This document shows positions 1 through 6,327 of a DNA stretch of 11,053 bases, piece by piece. The stretch lies in the NCBI GenBank assembly GCA_023446675.1, contig JAEXPO010000093.1, positions 1 through 11,053 of the forward strand, written 5' to 3'. Under the pieces are notes generated by a model. The model ran no database searches, had not been told where the DNA came from, and saw only the letters and a list, made by a program, of their open reading frames with translations. Positions within the stretch are counted from its first letter, which is position 1. Every line of letters starts with the position of its first letter. The stretch is from Bacillota bacterium (GTDB taxonomy: Bacteria > Bacillota > Clostridia > DSM-8532). Made by a program: the position numbers and the translations under genes.

Positions 1-598
1 TAATGGTTCCCCACCCTACCTCCTGCCATATGCCCGACAGGACATAGATGGCCCGGAAATACTGGGGCTGTCCCAGAAGGTTGGAACGTTCACCGCCCAG
101 AAGTACAAACAGATCCGTTATAAAGCCATCTCTGGAAACGAAGTCGTAAATCATTCCGCAAATGACCACGGTGGAAACAAAATGTGGAAGGTACGTAATT
201 GTCTGCACAGCTCTTTTAAAACGCTGGTTTCTTAATTCGTTAAGCAGCAGGGCAAAGATAATGGGGGCCGGAAAACCCAAAACCAGCTGGTATAAGCTTA
301 TAACCAGCGTATTTCTAAGGGTTCGTTCAAAATAGAAGCTCTCGAAGAATTCCTTGAAATACTTAAAGCCTACCCAGGGGCTGTCCCATATTCCCTTTAC
401 AATATCAAACTGCTTAAAGGCAATGGTGGCACCGTACATGGGCCCGTACTGAAATATTATATAGTAGGCGATAACCGGTATGGCCATAAGGTATAAGTAC
501 TTGTTAAGCCTAAATTCTCGGGCCAGCTTATAGCCAAGCCCGCTTTTGGCAAGCCCTCCGGAAAGCAGCCTGGGAGTGTCAGCCTGTAATTGTCTCAT
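1..598 (-). CDS. LplB-type sugar ABC transporter permease, partial (C-terminus off left edge)
   Basis: This is an inner-membrane permease of a binding-protein-dependent ABC importer, LplB/YtcP-like (MalF-type) carbohydrate subfamily. Translating the minus strand from the ATG at 598 gives 199 residues with no stop before the window edge. A short basic N-terminus is followed by hydrophobic segments at about residues 34-52, 95-118, 133-152 and 180-199. The stretch TYLPHFVSTVVICGMIYDF (135-153) is highly characteristic of LplB proteins. Family members are about 300 residues, so roughly the last third, including the EAA loop that contacts the ATPase, is missing here. The start is supported by AAGGAGAG at 604-611, five bases upstream. 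The gene follows the solute-binding lipoprotein gene on the same strand after 105 bp, and a second permease gene would be expected beyond the left edge. No ATPase gene is seen; such systems often share one encoded elsewhere. The family assignment is secure; the exact substrate is unknown. Confidence 0.93.
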   Translation of the reverse strand, partial: MRQLQADTPRLLSGGLAKSGLGYKLAREFRLNKYLYLMAIPVIAYYIIFQYGPMYGATIAFKQFDIVKGIWDSPWVGFKYFKEFFESFYFERTLRNTLVISLYQLVLGFPAPIIFALLLNELRNQRFKRAVQTITYLPHFVSTVVICGMIYDFVSRDGFITDLFVLLGGERSNLLGQPQYFRAIYVLSGIWQEVGWGTI

Positions 599-603
599 AT
601 GCT

Positions 604-611
604 CTCTCCTT
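604..611 (-). promoter_or_regulatory. Ribosome binding site of the permease gene
   Basis: AAGGAGAG lies five bases upstream of the ATG at 598. It fixes the permease start and shows that the gene is translated independently of the upstream lipoprotein gene, whose stop is about 100 bp away. Confidence 0.8.
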
Positions 612-633
612 ATCAGGAATTGTGGGTTATAAG

Positions 634-664
634 CGGCCGGAGAAAAAGCTCTTTCCTCCGGCCG
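634..664 (-). other. Intercistronic stem-loop between binding-protein and permease genes
   Basis: A perfect 9-bp GC-rich stem, CGGCCGGAG at 634-642 pairing with CTCCGGCCG at 656-664, encloses a 13-base A/T-rich loop that can add a few more A-T pairs. Downstream on the minus strand there is no U-tract (the next bases read CTTATAACCC), so it does not look like a full intrinsic terminator. In sugar ABC operons such a structure after the binding-protein gene commonly protects the upstream mRNA end or limits read-through, giving more binding protein than permease. That role is inferred here. Confidence 0.6.
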
Positions 665-703
665 GGTAAAGTGTTTAGAGAAAGGGTTTACTCACTTTTT
701 AAA

Positions 704-2359
704 TTAACGCAGGTTGTAACGATCCAACGCGGCCTGTTGAAGCTCTATAGCCCTGGTCAAATTCATCTTTTCAAGCTGAGCCAGATAGGCATCAAAATTG
801 TCCAGGGATTCAGTGCCCATAACAAATTTTACGAACATTTCCTTCTGATAGGCGTCAATGGTGGTAATGATGGTGGAGGACTCTTCTGTTTCTGTCTGAG
901 TGGCAGTAACCTGAGGCATCAGAACGTTCAGGGAATTGTCGGAAACCTTGGCCCATAGCTCAAAAGCGGCCTTTTGCTGAGGAAGCGCAAAATACTGCTC
1001 ATGATACCTGGAATCAATATGGCCTGGGGAAGGCGTCGAGCCCCTGGTGTATTTACCCAGAGCATTGCTTATGGAAAGACCTTCAGGATTGTTGGTAATA
1101 AGCTCCGAGTACCTGGGATAGTCGCCCTCCCAGTTAAAGGTAAGCCCTTCGATGCCAAAGTTCTTTAAGATATTTCCTTCTTCCGTGAAGAAGTAATTAG
1201 CCCACCGGGCGGATTCCTCAGGGTGCTTGTTTACGGTGGTTATGGCCAGCTGATTGCTGGTTCTTACCTCCCAGGCTCTCTGTGTAAACTGAGGCTCATC
1301 ACCCTTGTTAAGCACCGGGAATTGGAGCGCTACGAGATCGAACTTTGGATCTTGATCCTTCATGGCATTGAGATAGTAACCCATGGTTCCCCCGATGCCG
1401 CCATTGATAAGTACACCGGACTGACTGCCCACAATTTTGGCTTCCACGGCTTTAGCATTATTAGACGCAAAATCAGGGTCCAGCAGCCCTTTTTCATACC
1501 AGCTTCTAAGCAGTATCAGGGCATCCTTATAGGCAGGCTCTGCCGGTCCATAAGCAACCTTCCCGTCCTTGAGATAAAAGCTTCGGGTAAGGCCAAACGC
1601 GCCAATGACGTTAATGGCGGAGTCAAAATCACCTGATGTACCGGTAAGGGCAGCAATAGCACCCTTCTTTTCTTTAAACTGGGTAAGCATTTCAGTCCAT
1701 TCGTCAATGGTTTCCGGCGCGGAAAGGCCCAGCTCCGTCAGCCAGTCCTGGCGGGCAAAGGTACCTGTGGTAGTCTTTACATACCCCACCCCTACGGCAG
1801 GGAACATATAGAGGCTTCCCTCGTCGGTTCTTGTCTGTTTGTTTACATTGGCATCCGTATCCAGAAGCGCTTTGAAATCCGGGGAGTTAGCTTCTATAAG
1901 ATCGTTAATTTTTATAATAATCTGATCGCTTATCGCCTTTTCCGGCCCTCCGGGATAGCTTCCCCATCCGTATTCAATGATATCGGGGAGATCTCTTGCG
2001 GCAATCATAAGGTTGAATTGTTCCTTTTCCTGCCCTGCCGGTGGATGCTTGAAATCAATTTTTATATTTGTAAGTTTCTCCAGTTCCTTGAATATTTCCA
2101 CTTCCCCATAGCTGGATACCACGGCGGCTGCGCCTGCGGACAGAGGCACCCAGTAGGTAAGAGTAATGGGGTTCTCGGAAAACAGTGTCCTGCCCGGCTC
2201 CCGGGTGTCCGCCGTTGGGGTTGAGGTACCGGGTGTTGAGGATGCCGCCGGTGTGGGTGTGCCGGAATTGGTGCCCACTGAGCCACAGCCGCCCGCAAGA
2301 AGCGTAAAGGCAACCAGCGCAGCAGGTAATGCCCTTCTTAATTTAGAAGTTTTTTTCAT
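704..2359 (-). CDS. Extracellular solute-binding lipoprotein of a carbohydrate ABC importer (LplA-like)
   Basis: This is the substrate-capturing lipoprotein of an ABC sugar importer, anchored on the outer face of the membrane. The chosen ATG at 2359 gives 551 residues and has GGGAGGA at 2368-2374, eight bases upstream. A longer reading from a TTG at 2464 would add 35 residues ahead of a perfect signal peptide and is rejected. The N-terminus MKKTSKLRR is basic, followed by a hydrophobic core (about 10-22) and a lipobox LLAGGC with Cys25 as the lipidation site; the residue at -3 is Ala rather than the usual Leu. Residues about 26-52 form a Thr/Pro/Ser/Gly-rich linker typical of Gram-positive binding proteins. 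The rest resembles the large family 1 binding proteins that pair with LplB permeases (for example LTYWVPL near the start of the mature domain, and MIAARDLPDIIEYGW). The permease gene follows directly. The upstream neighbour is a membrane AraC-type regulator, the usual partner of these transporters. The ligand cannot be told from sequence; the nearby beta-mannosidase suggests a manno-oligosaccharide, as an inference. Confidence 0.92.
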   Translation of the reverse strand: MKKTSKLRRALPAALVAFTLLAGGCGSVGTNSGTPTPAASSTPGTSTPTADTREPGRTLFSENPITLTYWVPLSAGAAAVVSSYGEVEIFKELEKLTNIKIDFKHPPAGQEKEQFNLMIAARDLPDIIEYGWGSYPGGPEKAISDQIIIKINDLIEANSPDFKALLDTDANVNKQTRTDEGSLYMFPAVGVGYVKTTTGTFARQDWLTELGLSAPETIDEWTEMLTQFKEKKGAIAALTGTSGDFDSAINVIGAFGLTRSFYLKDGKVAYGPAEPAYKDALILLRSWYEKGLLDPDFASNNAKAVEAKIVGSQSGVLINGGIGGTMGYYLNAMKDQDPKFDLVALQFPVLNKGDEPQFTQRAWEVRTSNQLAITTVNKHPEESARWANYFFTEEGNILKNFGIEGLTFNWEGDYPRYSELITNNPEGLSISNALGKYTRGSTPSPGHIDSRYHEQYFALPQQKAAFELWAKVSDNSLNVLMPQVTATQTETEESSTIITTIDAYQKEMFVKFVMGTESLDNFDAYLAQLEKMNLTRAIELQQAALDRYNLR

Positions 2360-2367
2360 TTCAAGAT

Positions 2368-2374
2368 TCCTCCC
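2368..2374 (-). promoter_or_regulatory. Ribosome binding site that decides the lipoprotein start
   Basis: GGGAGGA ends eight bases before the ATG at 2359. It places translation initiation exactly at the signal peptide (MKKTSK) and argues against the upstream in-frame TTG at 2464. Confidence 0.85.
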
Positions 2375-2427
2375 ATTTTTCATACTCCAAATTAATCCCG
2401 GGATAAGGAACAAGAGCTCTCTGCTTC

Positions 2428-2493
2428 CCATTGTAAACAATCCTTCAAAAATAGGAATTTCCAATTTTTAAATTACGATCTTTGGTTTACAAT
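2428..2493 (-). promoter_or_regulatory. Probable promoter region of the lipoprotein operon, with a 9-bp inverted repeat
   Basis: On the minus strand the best -10-like hexamer is TACAAT (about 2431-2436). It has no good -35 element at the normal distance, which would fit an activator-dependent promoter. The same stretch belongs to an inverted repeat: ATTGTAAAC at 2430-2438 on the plus strand and the same 9-mer on the minus strand at 2485-2493. The right-hand repeats at 2473-2533 would lie upstream of this promoter, where an AraC-type activator normally binds. The promoter call is tentative. Confidence 0.35.
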
Positions 2494-2533
2494 TGGGAGG
2501 ATCAATCTTTTACATGGAGGATCGAATTTTTAC
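2473..2533 (-). repeat. Direct repeats at helical-turn spacing upstream of the lipoprotein gene, candidate AraC-type operator
   Basis: Two 18-bp units at 2496-2513 and 2516-2533 match at 15 of 18 positions, sharing GGAGGATC followed by TTTTAC (plus-strand reading), with starts exactly 20 bp apart. A weaker third unit at 2473-2490 matches the first at 11 of 18 positions and starts 23 bp away. Tandem half-sites about two helical turns apart are the usual target layout of AraC-family proteins, which bind as head-to-tail dimers. The gene ending at 2568, immediately upstream, encodes such a protein. That it binds here is an inference. Confidence 0.5.
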
Positions 2534-2567
2534 TTTTAGACATGATTTTACTTATATGGAAACCAAT

Positions 2568-4913
2568 TTACTCATTATTGATTGATTCAGACTGGTTATC
2601 CTTATATTTTCCCGGAGTGATACCTTCATATTTCTTAAAGGCACGGATAAGGGTTACACTGTTGCTGTATCCCACTTTATTTGCAATTTCTCCAATGTTT
2701 CCCTTTTGTTTCTTAAGCATTTCCTTTGCCGCCTTTAGGCGAACCCGGCTGATATAGTCGGGAATGCCTTCTCCTGTCTGCTCTCTGAAAAAGCGTGACA
2801 GGTAGGCAGGATTGAGATGAAAGGTTTCGGCTATGGACGCGTTGCCCAGGTTCATATCCCAGTAATTGGCCTGGATAAAGGTTATGATATCATCCTTGAG
2901 GCGTGTGTTATGACTGCCCTTTTTACTGTCGATATGGTTGCACACCTTTTCCAGAATCTCGTTGAGGCCGACACGCATTTCCTGTACGGTTTTATGGCGT
3001 AAAAGATTCTTCACCGGATCCGCCAGCTGCCACAACTCATCCTCGGGACTTTCATTAAACTCATACAAGGTTTTCATTACCGTTGCGCTGACATCGAACA
3101 TCAGGCAGCGCACCAGCTCCGGAGGAAGGGCCTTCTGCTCCAGATTGGTATTAAATATGTTATTAACTATGCTTTTGGATTTATCGCTGTCTCCGGACTT
3201 TATAGCACTTGCAAGCTGCCGCTCCACCTCCAGAGAATAATGGTATACCCCTTCAGCCGAGGGGATGTCGTCAAAGCTTATGATTTGGCCGCAGCCGGCA
3301 ATCATACGGTATTCAATGGCCTCCACGGCCTCCTGATAGGCCAGGGAAAGCTCTGCCGGTGATTGGTGAAGGCTGCTTATGGAGATGGTTATGTAAATGT
3401 ATAAATTCTCCTTATGAAAATCTCTCGTTTCTCTGGCAATACGAAGAAGCTCCTTCTTGCCCTCCTCCAGTCCAACATTTCGAAGCACGGCAATACAGGC
3501 AATCATCCCGTTTACATCCACAATTTCACAGGAATGGCTTTGCTTGGCCAGCTCCTCTACCACATTGGAAATAGTAAATTCTACCAGGCCCAGCTTTTCT
3601 TCCTCCGGCTCCACGTCCTCCTCCGTAAAAAAGCCTCTGTAATCCTCGATGTTAAAAAGAAGCACAGCCAGCCGCCCGTCTTCAAAATGCACATCATAGG
3701 AGTGAAGCATTTCCTCCAGACTCAAGGGGGATACCCGTCCCAGCAAAAGCCGGGACAGAAAGGTACGCCTGAGCTCCCGGCTCTGCTTGTCCAGCTTTCG
3801 GCCGATGGTCTCCTTTTCCGAAAGGGTATTATAGATAACCTCCCGTATAAACTGAAATTCATTTCGGAAAGCCGTCTGAGGCGATGTGGTTCTGCTTTTC
3901 AACACACCCACCAGCTCATTAACCGGATTGTAGTTTTTACGGGCAAAGTAAAGAGCCATAGCCGCTCCTAATATCATACAGCTTAAAAGGCCGATAACTG
4001 TGACCTTTCGGACATAAGCCGCCTTTTCCATAAAAACGTTGACGGGAAAAACGGAAACGTATTTCCAGCTATTTACTGTTGAGGAGGCATAGGAAACCAC
4101 CCATTCGGTGTCCTCCCAGTGATAATTGAAAAGGGCGCCGTTCCCATCCAGCTCCGCATACCTTAAACCCGAAATAACATTCGTATTGGAGGTGGTAAGC
4201 AGGATTTCGTCATTTTCATCCATTATGAAAAAATGGCCATCCCGTATCCATTCCATATTGTCTATGAGAGTTTGTATGTATGCGTTATCCAACAGTACTA
4301 CAAGAGAGGCTCCGGAATAGGATCCGGACAAAATGGATTGGACAAAGGCAAGGCTGTGGCCCTCCGGGCTGTATTCCTTGCTGACACCTAAAGAGCGAAT
4401 AACATTCCGGTTATCCCCCTTTACCATATCATACCAATCCTCATAAAAAAGGCTGCTTTTACCGTGAAAATCGTTCCAGGCCACATTGGGTTCGTAATAG
4501 GCGTTGTTTCTTAAAACGAAATCACCGCTTTTGAAATACACATAATGGGCTTTGAACAAACCGCTCATAAGCCCTTTATTCATTTCATAGCGTACAACCT
4601 CGCTTATAAGATATCGGTCGGAATAGGTCAGAGGCTTTTTTATAGTGGAAATGGATTTTATTTTGTCATTAATGGACAGCTCGGTGGAAAAGCGCTGGAT
4701 TTCCCACAGGCTATTGTCGATAACCTGCACCACCTGCTTTAATATAGCGGTGTTTGCACGGTTAATTTCCTGTTCAATAACACTGCCTGTCCCGATATAA
4801 ACAAAAAGGCTGGCCACAATGGGGATGAGAAGAATGGCCATATAGGATATGATCCAGGAAATCAGGATACTCCGTTTTCCGTGTCCCTTTTTCTTCATTG
4901 TACCATCATCCAT
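2568..4913 (-). CDS. Membrane-anchored AraC-family sensor-regulator (YesN-like C-terminus)
   Basis: This is a one-component transcription regulator that sits in the membrane and combines an external sensing domain with a DNA-binding domain. In 781 residues the order is: short cytoplasmic tail with KKKGHGKR; membrane segment about 16-41; external region about 42-302, of the size and place of a Cache-like sensor; second membrane segment about 304-324; cytoplasmic linker and a middle region about 380-660 including RRTFLSRLLLGR, as in YesN-type proteins; and a C-terminal AraC domain about 672-771. The two helix-turn-helix units are seen as SIAETFHLNPAYLSRFFRE (693-711) and IGEIANKVGYSNSVTLIRAF (740-759), ending with the signature ITPGKYK. 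No kinase or receiver domain is present. Such regulators usually adjoin and activate LplABC-type sugar importer genes, as here (208 bp from the lipoprotein start). The start is uncertain: ATG at 4913 has AGGA immediately adjacent, too close, whereas ATG at 4898 (776 residues, MKKKGHGK) is also possible. The function is secure; the ligand is unknown. Confidence 0.92.
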   Translation of the reverse strand: MDDGTMKKKGHGKRSILISWIISYMAILLIPIVASLFVYIGTGSVIEQEINRANTAILKQVVQVIDNSLWEIQRFSTELSINDKIKSISTIKKPLTYSDRYLISEVVRYEMNKGLMSGLFKAHYVYFKSGDFVLRNNAYYEPNVAWNDFHGKSSLFYEDWYDMVKGDNRNVIRSLGVSKEYSPEGHSLAFVQSILSGSYSGASLVVLLDNAYIQTLIDNMEWIRDGHFFIMDENDEILLTTSNTNVISGLRYAELDGNGALFNYHWEDTEWVVSYASSTVNSWKYVSVFPVNVFMEKAAYVRKVTVIGLLSCMILGAAMALYFARKNYNPVNELVGVLKSRTTSPQTAFRNEFQFIREVIYNTLSEKETIGRKLDKQSRELRRTFLSRLLLGRVSPLSLEEMLHSYDVHFEDGRLAVLLFNIEDYRGFFTEEDVEPEEEKLGLVEFTISNVVEELAKQSHSCEIVDVNGMIACIAVLRNVGLEEGKKELLRIARETRDFHKENLYIYITISISSLHQSPAELSLAYQEAVEAIEYRMIAGCGQIISFDDIPSAEGVYHYSLEVERQLASAIKSGDSDKSKSIVNNIFNTNLEQKALPPELVRCLMFDVSATVMKTLYEFNESPEDELWQLADPVKNLLRHKTVQEMRVGLNEILEKVCNHIDSKKGSHNTRLKDDIITFIQANYWDMNLGNASIAETFHLNPAYLSRFFREQTGEGIPDYISRVRLKAAKEMLKKQKGNIGEIANKVGYSNSVTLIRAFKKYEGITPGKYKDNQSESINNE

Positions 4914-4979
4914 TCCTATTTTGGTTTTTATCCCTTAAGGATAACCTTAACGAAGGGATCCAAGAAATCATAAACAGGG
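4914..4979 (-). other. Short spacer with nested inverted repeats ahead of the membrane regulator gene
   Basis: ATCCCTT at 4930-4936 can pair with AAGGGAT at 4953-4959, enclosing a smaller stem AAGG/CCTT (4937-4940 with 4945-4948) around an ATAA loop. An alternative palindrome TTATCC-CTTAA-GGATAA lies at 4928-4944. Neither direction shows a U-tract, so it is not an obvious terminator. It could be an operator or a leader hairpin for the regulator gene. I see no convincing promoter, so the regulator may be read from the promoter ahead of the phosphatase gene. Confidence 0.35.
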
Positions 4980-5510
4980 TTATGCTTCATTGAAAGGGGA
5001 CTCGCCGCCTGGAGCCTTAGGCAGTGCCTCCGAAAGCCAGGTTACCACTTCCTCCAGACTTTTATTATCACAATCCACCGTTATATGAGCATATTTTTCA
5101 TAGAGGGCCGTACGTTCCCTGTAAAGCTCCTTGAAGCTCTGGCCCGGCTGCATGGCAATTCCCCGGGTGGTGATGTTTTTAAGGCGCTTGAGCAGCTTAC
5201 CGCAGCCAAGCTTTAAATAGACAATGACCGTATCCTCCGAAAAACGGGCCATGGCTTTTTCGCTGTACACCATGCTGCCTCCCGGCGCAATGACGGCATT
5301 TTTATAAACAAGAGAAAGAGCGGCCTCTTCCTCAGCTTTGAGAAAGTAGGCCAACCCCTTTTCATTAATTATTTCCTGTAATAAACGTCCTTCTCTCCTC
5401 TGAATTTCAAGATCCAGATCCAGAAAATCCAAGCCCAATGTTTTGGCCAGAAGAACGCCTATCGTGCTTTTACCCGATCCTGGCATGCCAATCATGACAA
5501 CACTAATCAT
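4980..5510 (-). CDS. Shikimate-kinase-fold P-loop kinase with altered substrate site
   Basis: This is a small cytoplasmic ATP-dependent kinase of the shikimate kinase/gluconate kinase fold, 176 residues, the normal family size. The Walker A loop GMPGSGKST is at 8-16, followed by LDLDLEI (30-36), which corresponds to the DxD strand. RERTALYEKYA (131-141) matches the conserved C-terminal R..LY...A motif, and TTRG (114-117) lies where the lid arginine is expected. Two family hallmarks are changed: the shikimate-binding arginine of the GE..FR..E motif is Leu57 (GLAYFLKAE, 52-60), and the GGG motif reads PGGS (76-79). It may therefore phosphorylate another small molecule, and I would not name it aroK. 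The start at 5510 is chosen because GGCGGAG lies six bases upstream and because it gives a typical eight-base overlap (ATGATTAG) with the end of the phosphatase gene; ATG at 5537 would add nine residues and a 35-base overlap. No other aromatic-pathway gene is nearby. Confidence 0.82.
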   Translation of the reverse strand: MISVVMIGMPGSGKSTIGVLLAKTLGLDFLDLDLEIQRREGRLLQEIINEKGLAYFLKAEEEAALSLVYKNAVIAPGGSMVYSEKAMARFSEDTVIVYLKLGCGKLLKRLKNITTRGIAMQPGQSFKELYRERTALYEKYAHITVDCDNKSLEEVVTWLSEALPKAPGGESPFNEA

Positions 5511-6123
5511 GTATGACTCCGCCAAGCAGATGGGCATAATCGTTGTAACCCTTTAATCTAAACCGTCCGCTGTCCTCGTCGTAAATGAGCTGGGTGATAC
5601 TGCAGTATTCCACCCCCTCCAAAAGGAAGCGCTTATGGGCGCCAAGACCGATGAGAGACGCCACAATCACGCGAATGATGCCGCCATGAGCAACAATGGC
5701 AACATTCTCATCGCCTGAATCCAAAATATCCCATATGACACTTTGGGCTCTTTCCCACACATCGGCACCGTTTTCACCGTCAGGGGGATAGCGCAGATCC
5801 TGGTCCTGATTCCGTGTTTTTTCTAAAAAGTCGGGATAGGTTTTTTCAAAATAGGCCCACCCCAGCTGTTCACAGTCTCCCATATGAATTTCCCGGATCT
5901 CTTCCCGAACCTCCAGCTCCACGCCAAGATGCTTGTTGATGGTTTCTGCTGTCTGGACGGCACGAATCATGGGGCTGGAATAAATTTTATCAATGGCATT
6001 GCGCTGCTTAAGCCTCTTTCCCAGACGATCGGCCTGCATAAAGCCTTTTTCCGTCATTCTAACGGTTTCATGATTTTTATCGGCATCTTCTTTTTCTCCA
6101 TGACGGATAAGGTAAATATTCAT
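5503..6123 (-). CDS. Histidine phosphatase superfamily protein (phosphoglycerate mutase-like)
   Basis: This is a cytoplasmic phosphatase or mutase of the histidine phosphatase superfamily, acting through a phosphohistidine intermediate. In 206 residues, the phospho-acceptor motif LIRHGE has Arg7 and His8. The second half of the site is seen as SSPMIRAVQTAE with Arg54, EIREIHMGDCE (75-85) carrying the candidate proton-donor glutamate, and VAHGG with His146. The length matches the small phosphatase branch (alpha-ribazole or sugar-phosphate phosphatases) rather than the roughly 230-250-residue glycolytic mutase, so phosphatase activity is more likely; the substrate is unknown. ATG at 6123 begins MNIYLIRHG as is usual for the family, with AAAGGAA about 11 bases upstream; a TTG 36 bases further upstream is unlikely. 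The gene overlaps the downstream kinase gene by eight bases, so the two are probably translationally coupled. A near-consensus promoter lies about 36 bp upstream. Confidence 0.88.
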   Translation of the reverse strand: MNIYLIRHGEKEDADKNHETVRMTEKGFMQADRLGKRLKQRNAIDKIYSSPMIRAVQTAETINKHLGVELEVREEIREIHMGDCEQLGWAYFEKTYPDFLEKTRNQDQDLRYPPDGENGADVWERAQSVIWDILDSGDENVAIVAHGGIIRVIVASLIGLGAHKRFLLEGVEYCSITQLIYDEDSGRFRLKGYNDYAHLLGGVIHD

Positions 6124-6158
6124 CAATGTCACATTCCTTTCCTGGCTACTAATGTGCA

Positions 6159-6186
6159 ATCATAAAAGCCCCGCGCCTCCTGTCAA
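6159..6186 (-). promoter_or_regulatory. Vegetative (sigma-A type) promoter for the phosphatase-kinase genes
   Basis: On the minus strand a perfect -35 TTGACA (6186-6181) is followed after 16 bp by TATGAT (6164-6159), one mismatch from the -10 consensus. Transcription would begin near 6152, giving a leader of about 29 bases before the ATG at 6123. This suggests constitutive expression and could also supply the membrane regulator gene downstream by read-through. It is the best promoter sequence in the window. Confidence 0.8.
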
Positions 6187-6222
6187 ACCATGCCTTTTCG
6201 GCACTCTGAAAGGCTTTACAGG
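6179..6222 (-). terminator. Imperfect hairpin downstream of the GH43-like gene, possible terminator
   Basis: CCTGT (6179-6183) pairs with ACAGG (6218-6222), AAA with TTT, and GCCTTT (6192-6197) with AAAGGC (6209-6214), giving about 14 pairs with two small bulges and an 11-base loop. It lies about 100 bp past the GH43-like stop. It lacks a clear U-tract in the minus direction, so terminator function is weakly supported. The hairpin covers the -35 element of the phosphatase promoter. Confidence 0.3.
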
Positions 6223-6292
6223 ACTTCTCTTTATGTTAGCACTTTTGGGTTTGTCACGGCAAGGCTTTTCCTAACAGCTTTTTAATTAAATC

Positions 6293-6327
6293 TGCAAATC
6301 ATAGGACCAGGACTTGCAAATCACAGG
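6293..6327. repeat. Short direct repeat at the 3' end of the GH43-like gene
   Basis: TGCAAATCATAGG at 6293-6305 recurs as TGCAAATCACAGG at 6315-6327, 12 of 13 bases identical and 22 bp apart. The second copy spans the gene's TGA stop. It may be a small duplication or a binding site; no function is evident. Confidence 0.5.

Noticed and set aside
2360..2464. N-terminal extension of the lipoprotein from a TTG at 2464
   Set aside because: The extension precedes a full signal peptide and lipobox, and a good ribosome binding site lies directly before the internal ATG at 2359.
3414..3971. A 185-codon plus-strand open frame opposite the membrane regulator gene
   Set aside because: It is antisense to a convincing 781-residue protein and has no family-like motif.
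6124..6159. N-terminal extension of the phosphatase from a TTG at 6159
   Set aside because: The TTG overlaps the -10 element of the promoter, so it would not be on the transcript, and the ATG at 6123 gives the usual family start.
6234..6276. TGTTAG/CTAACA inverted repeat followed by TTTTTAA on the plus strand, terminator-like
   Set aside because: The arms are six bases with a 31-base unpaired interior, and no plus-strand gene lies upstream to be terminated.
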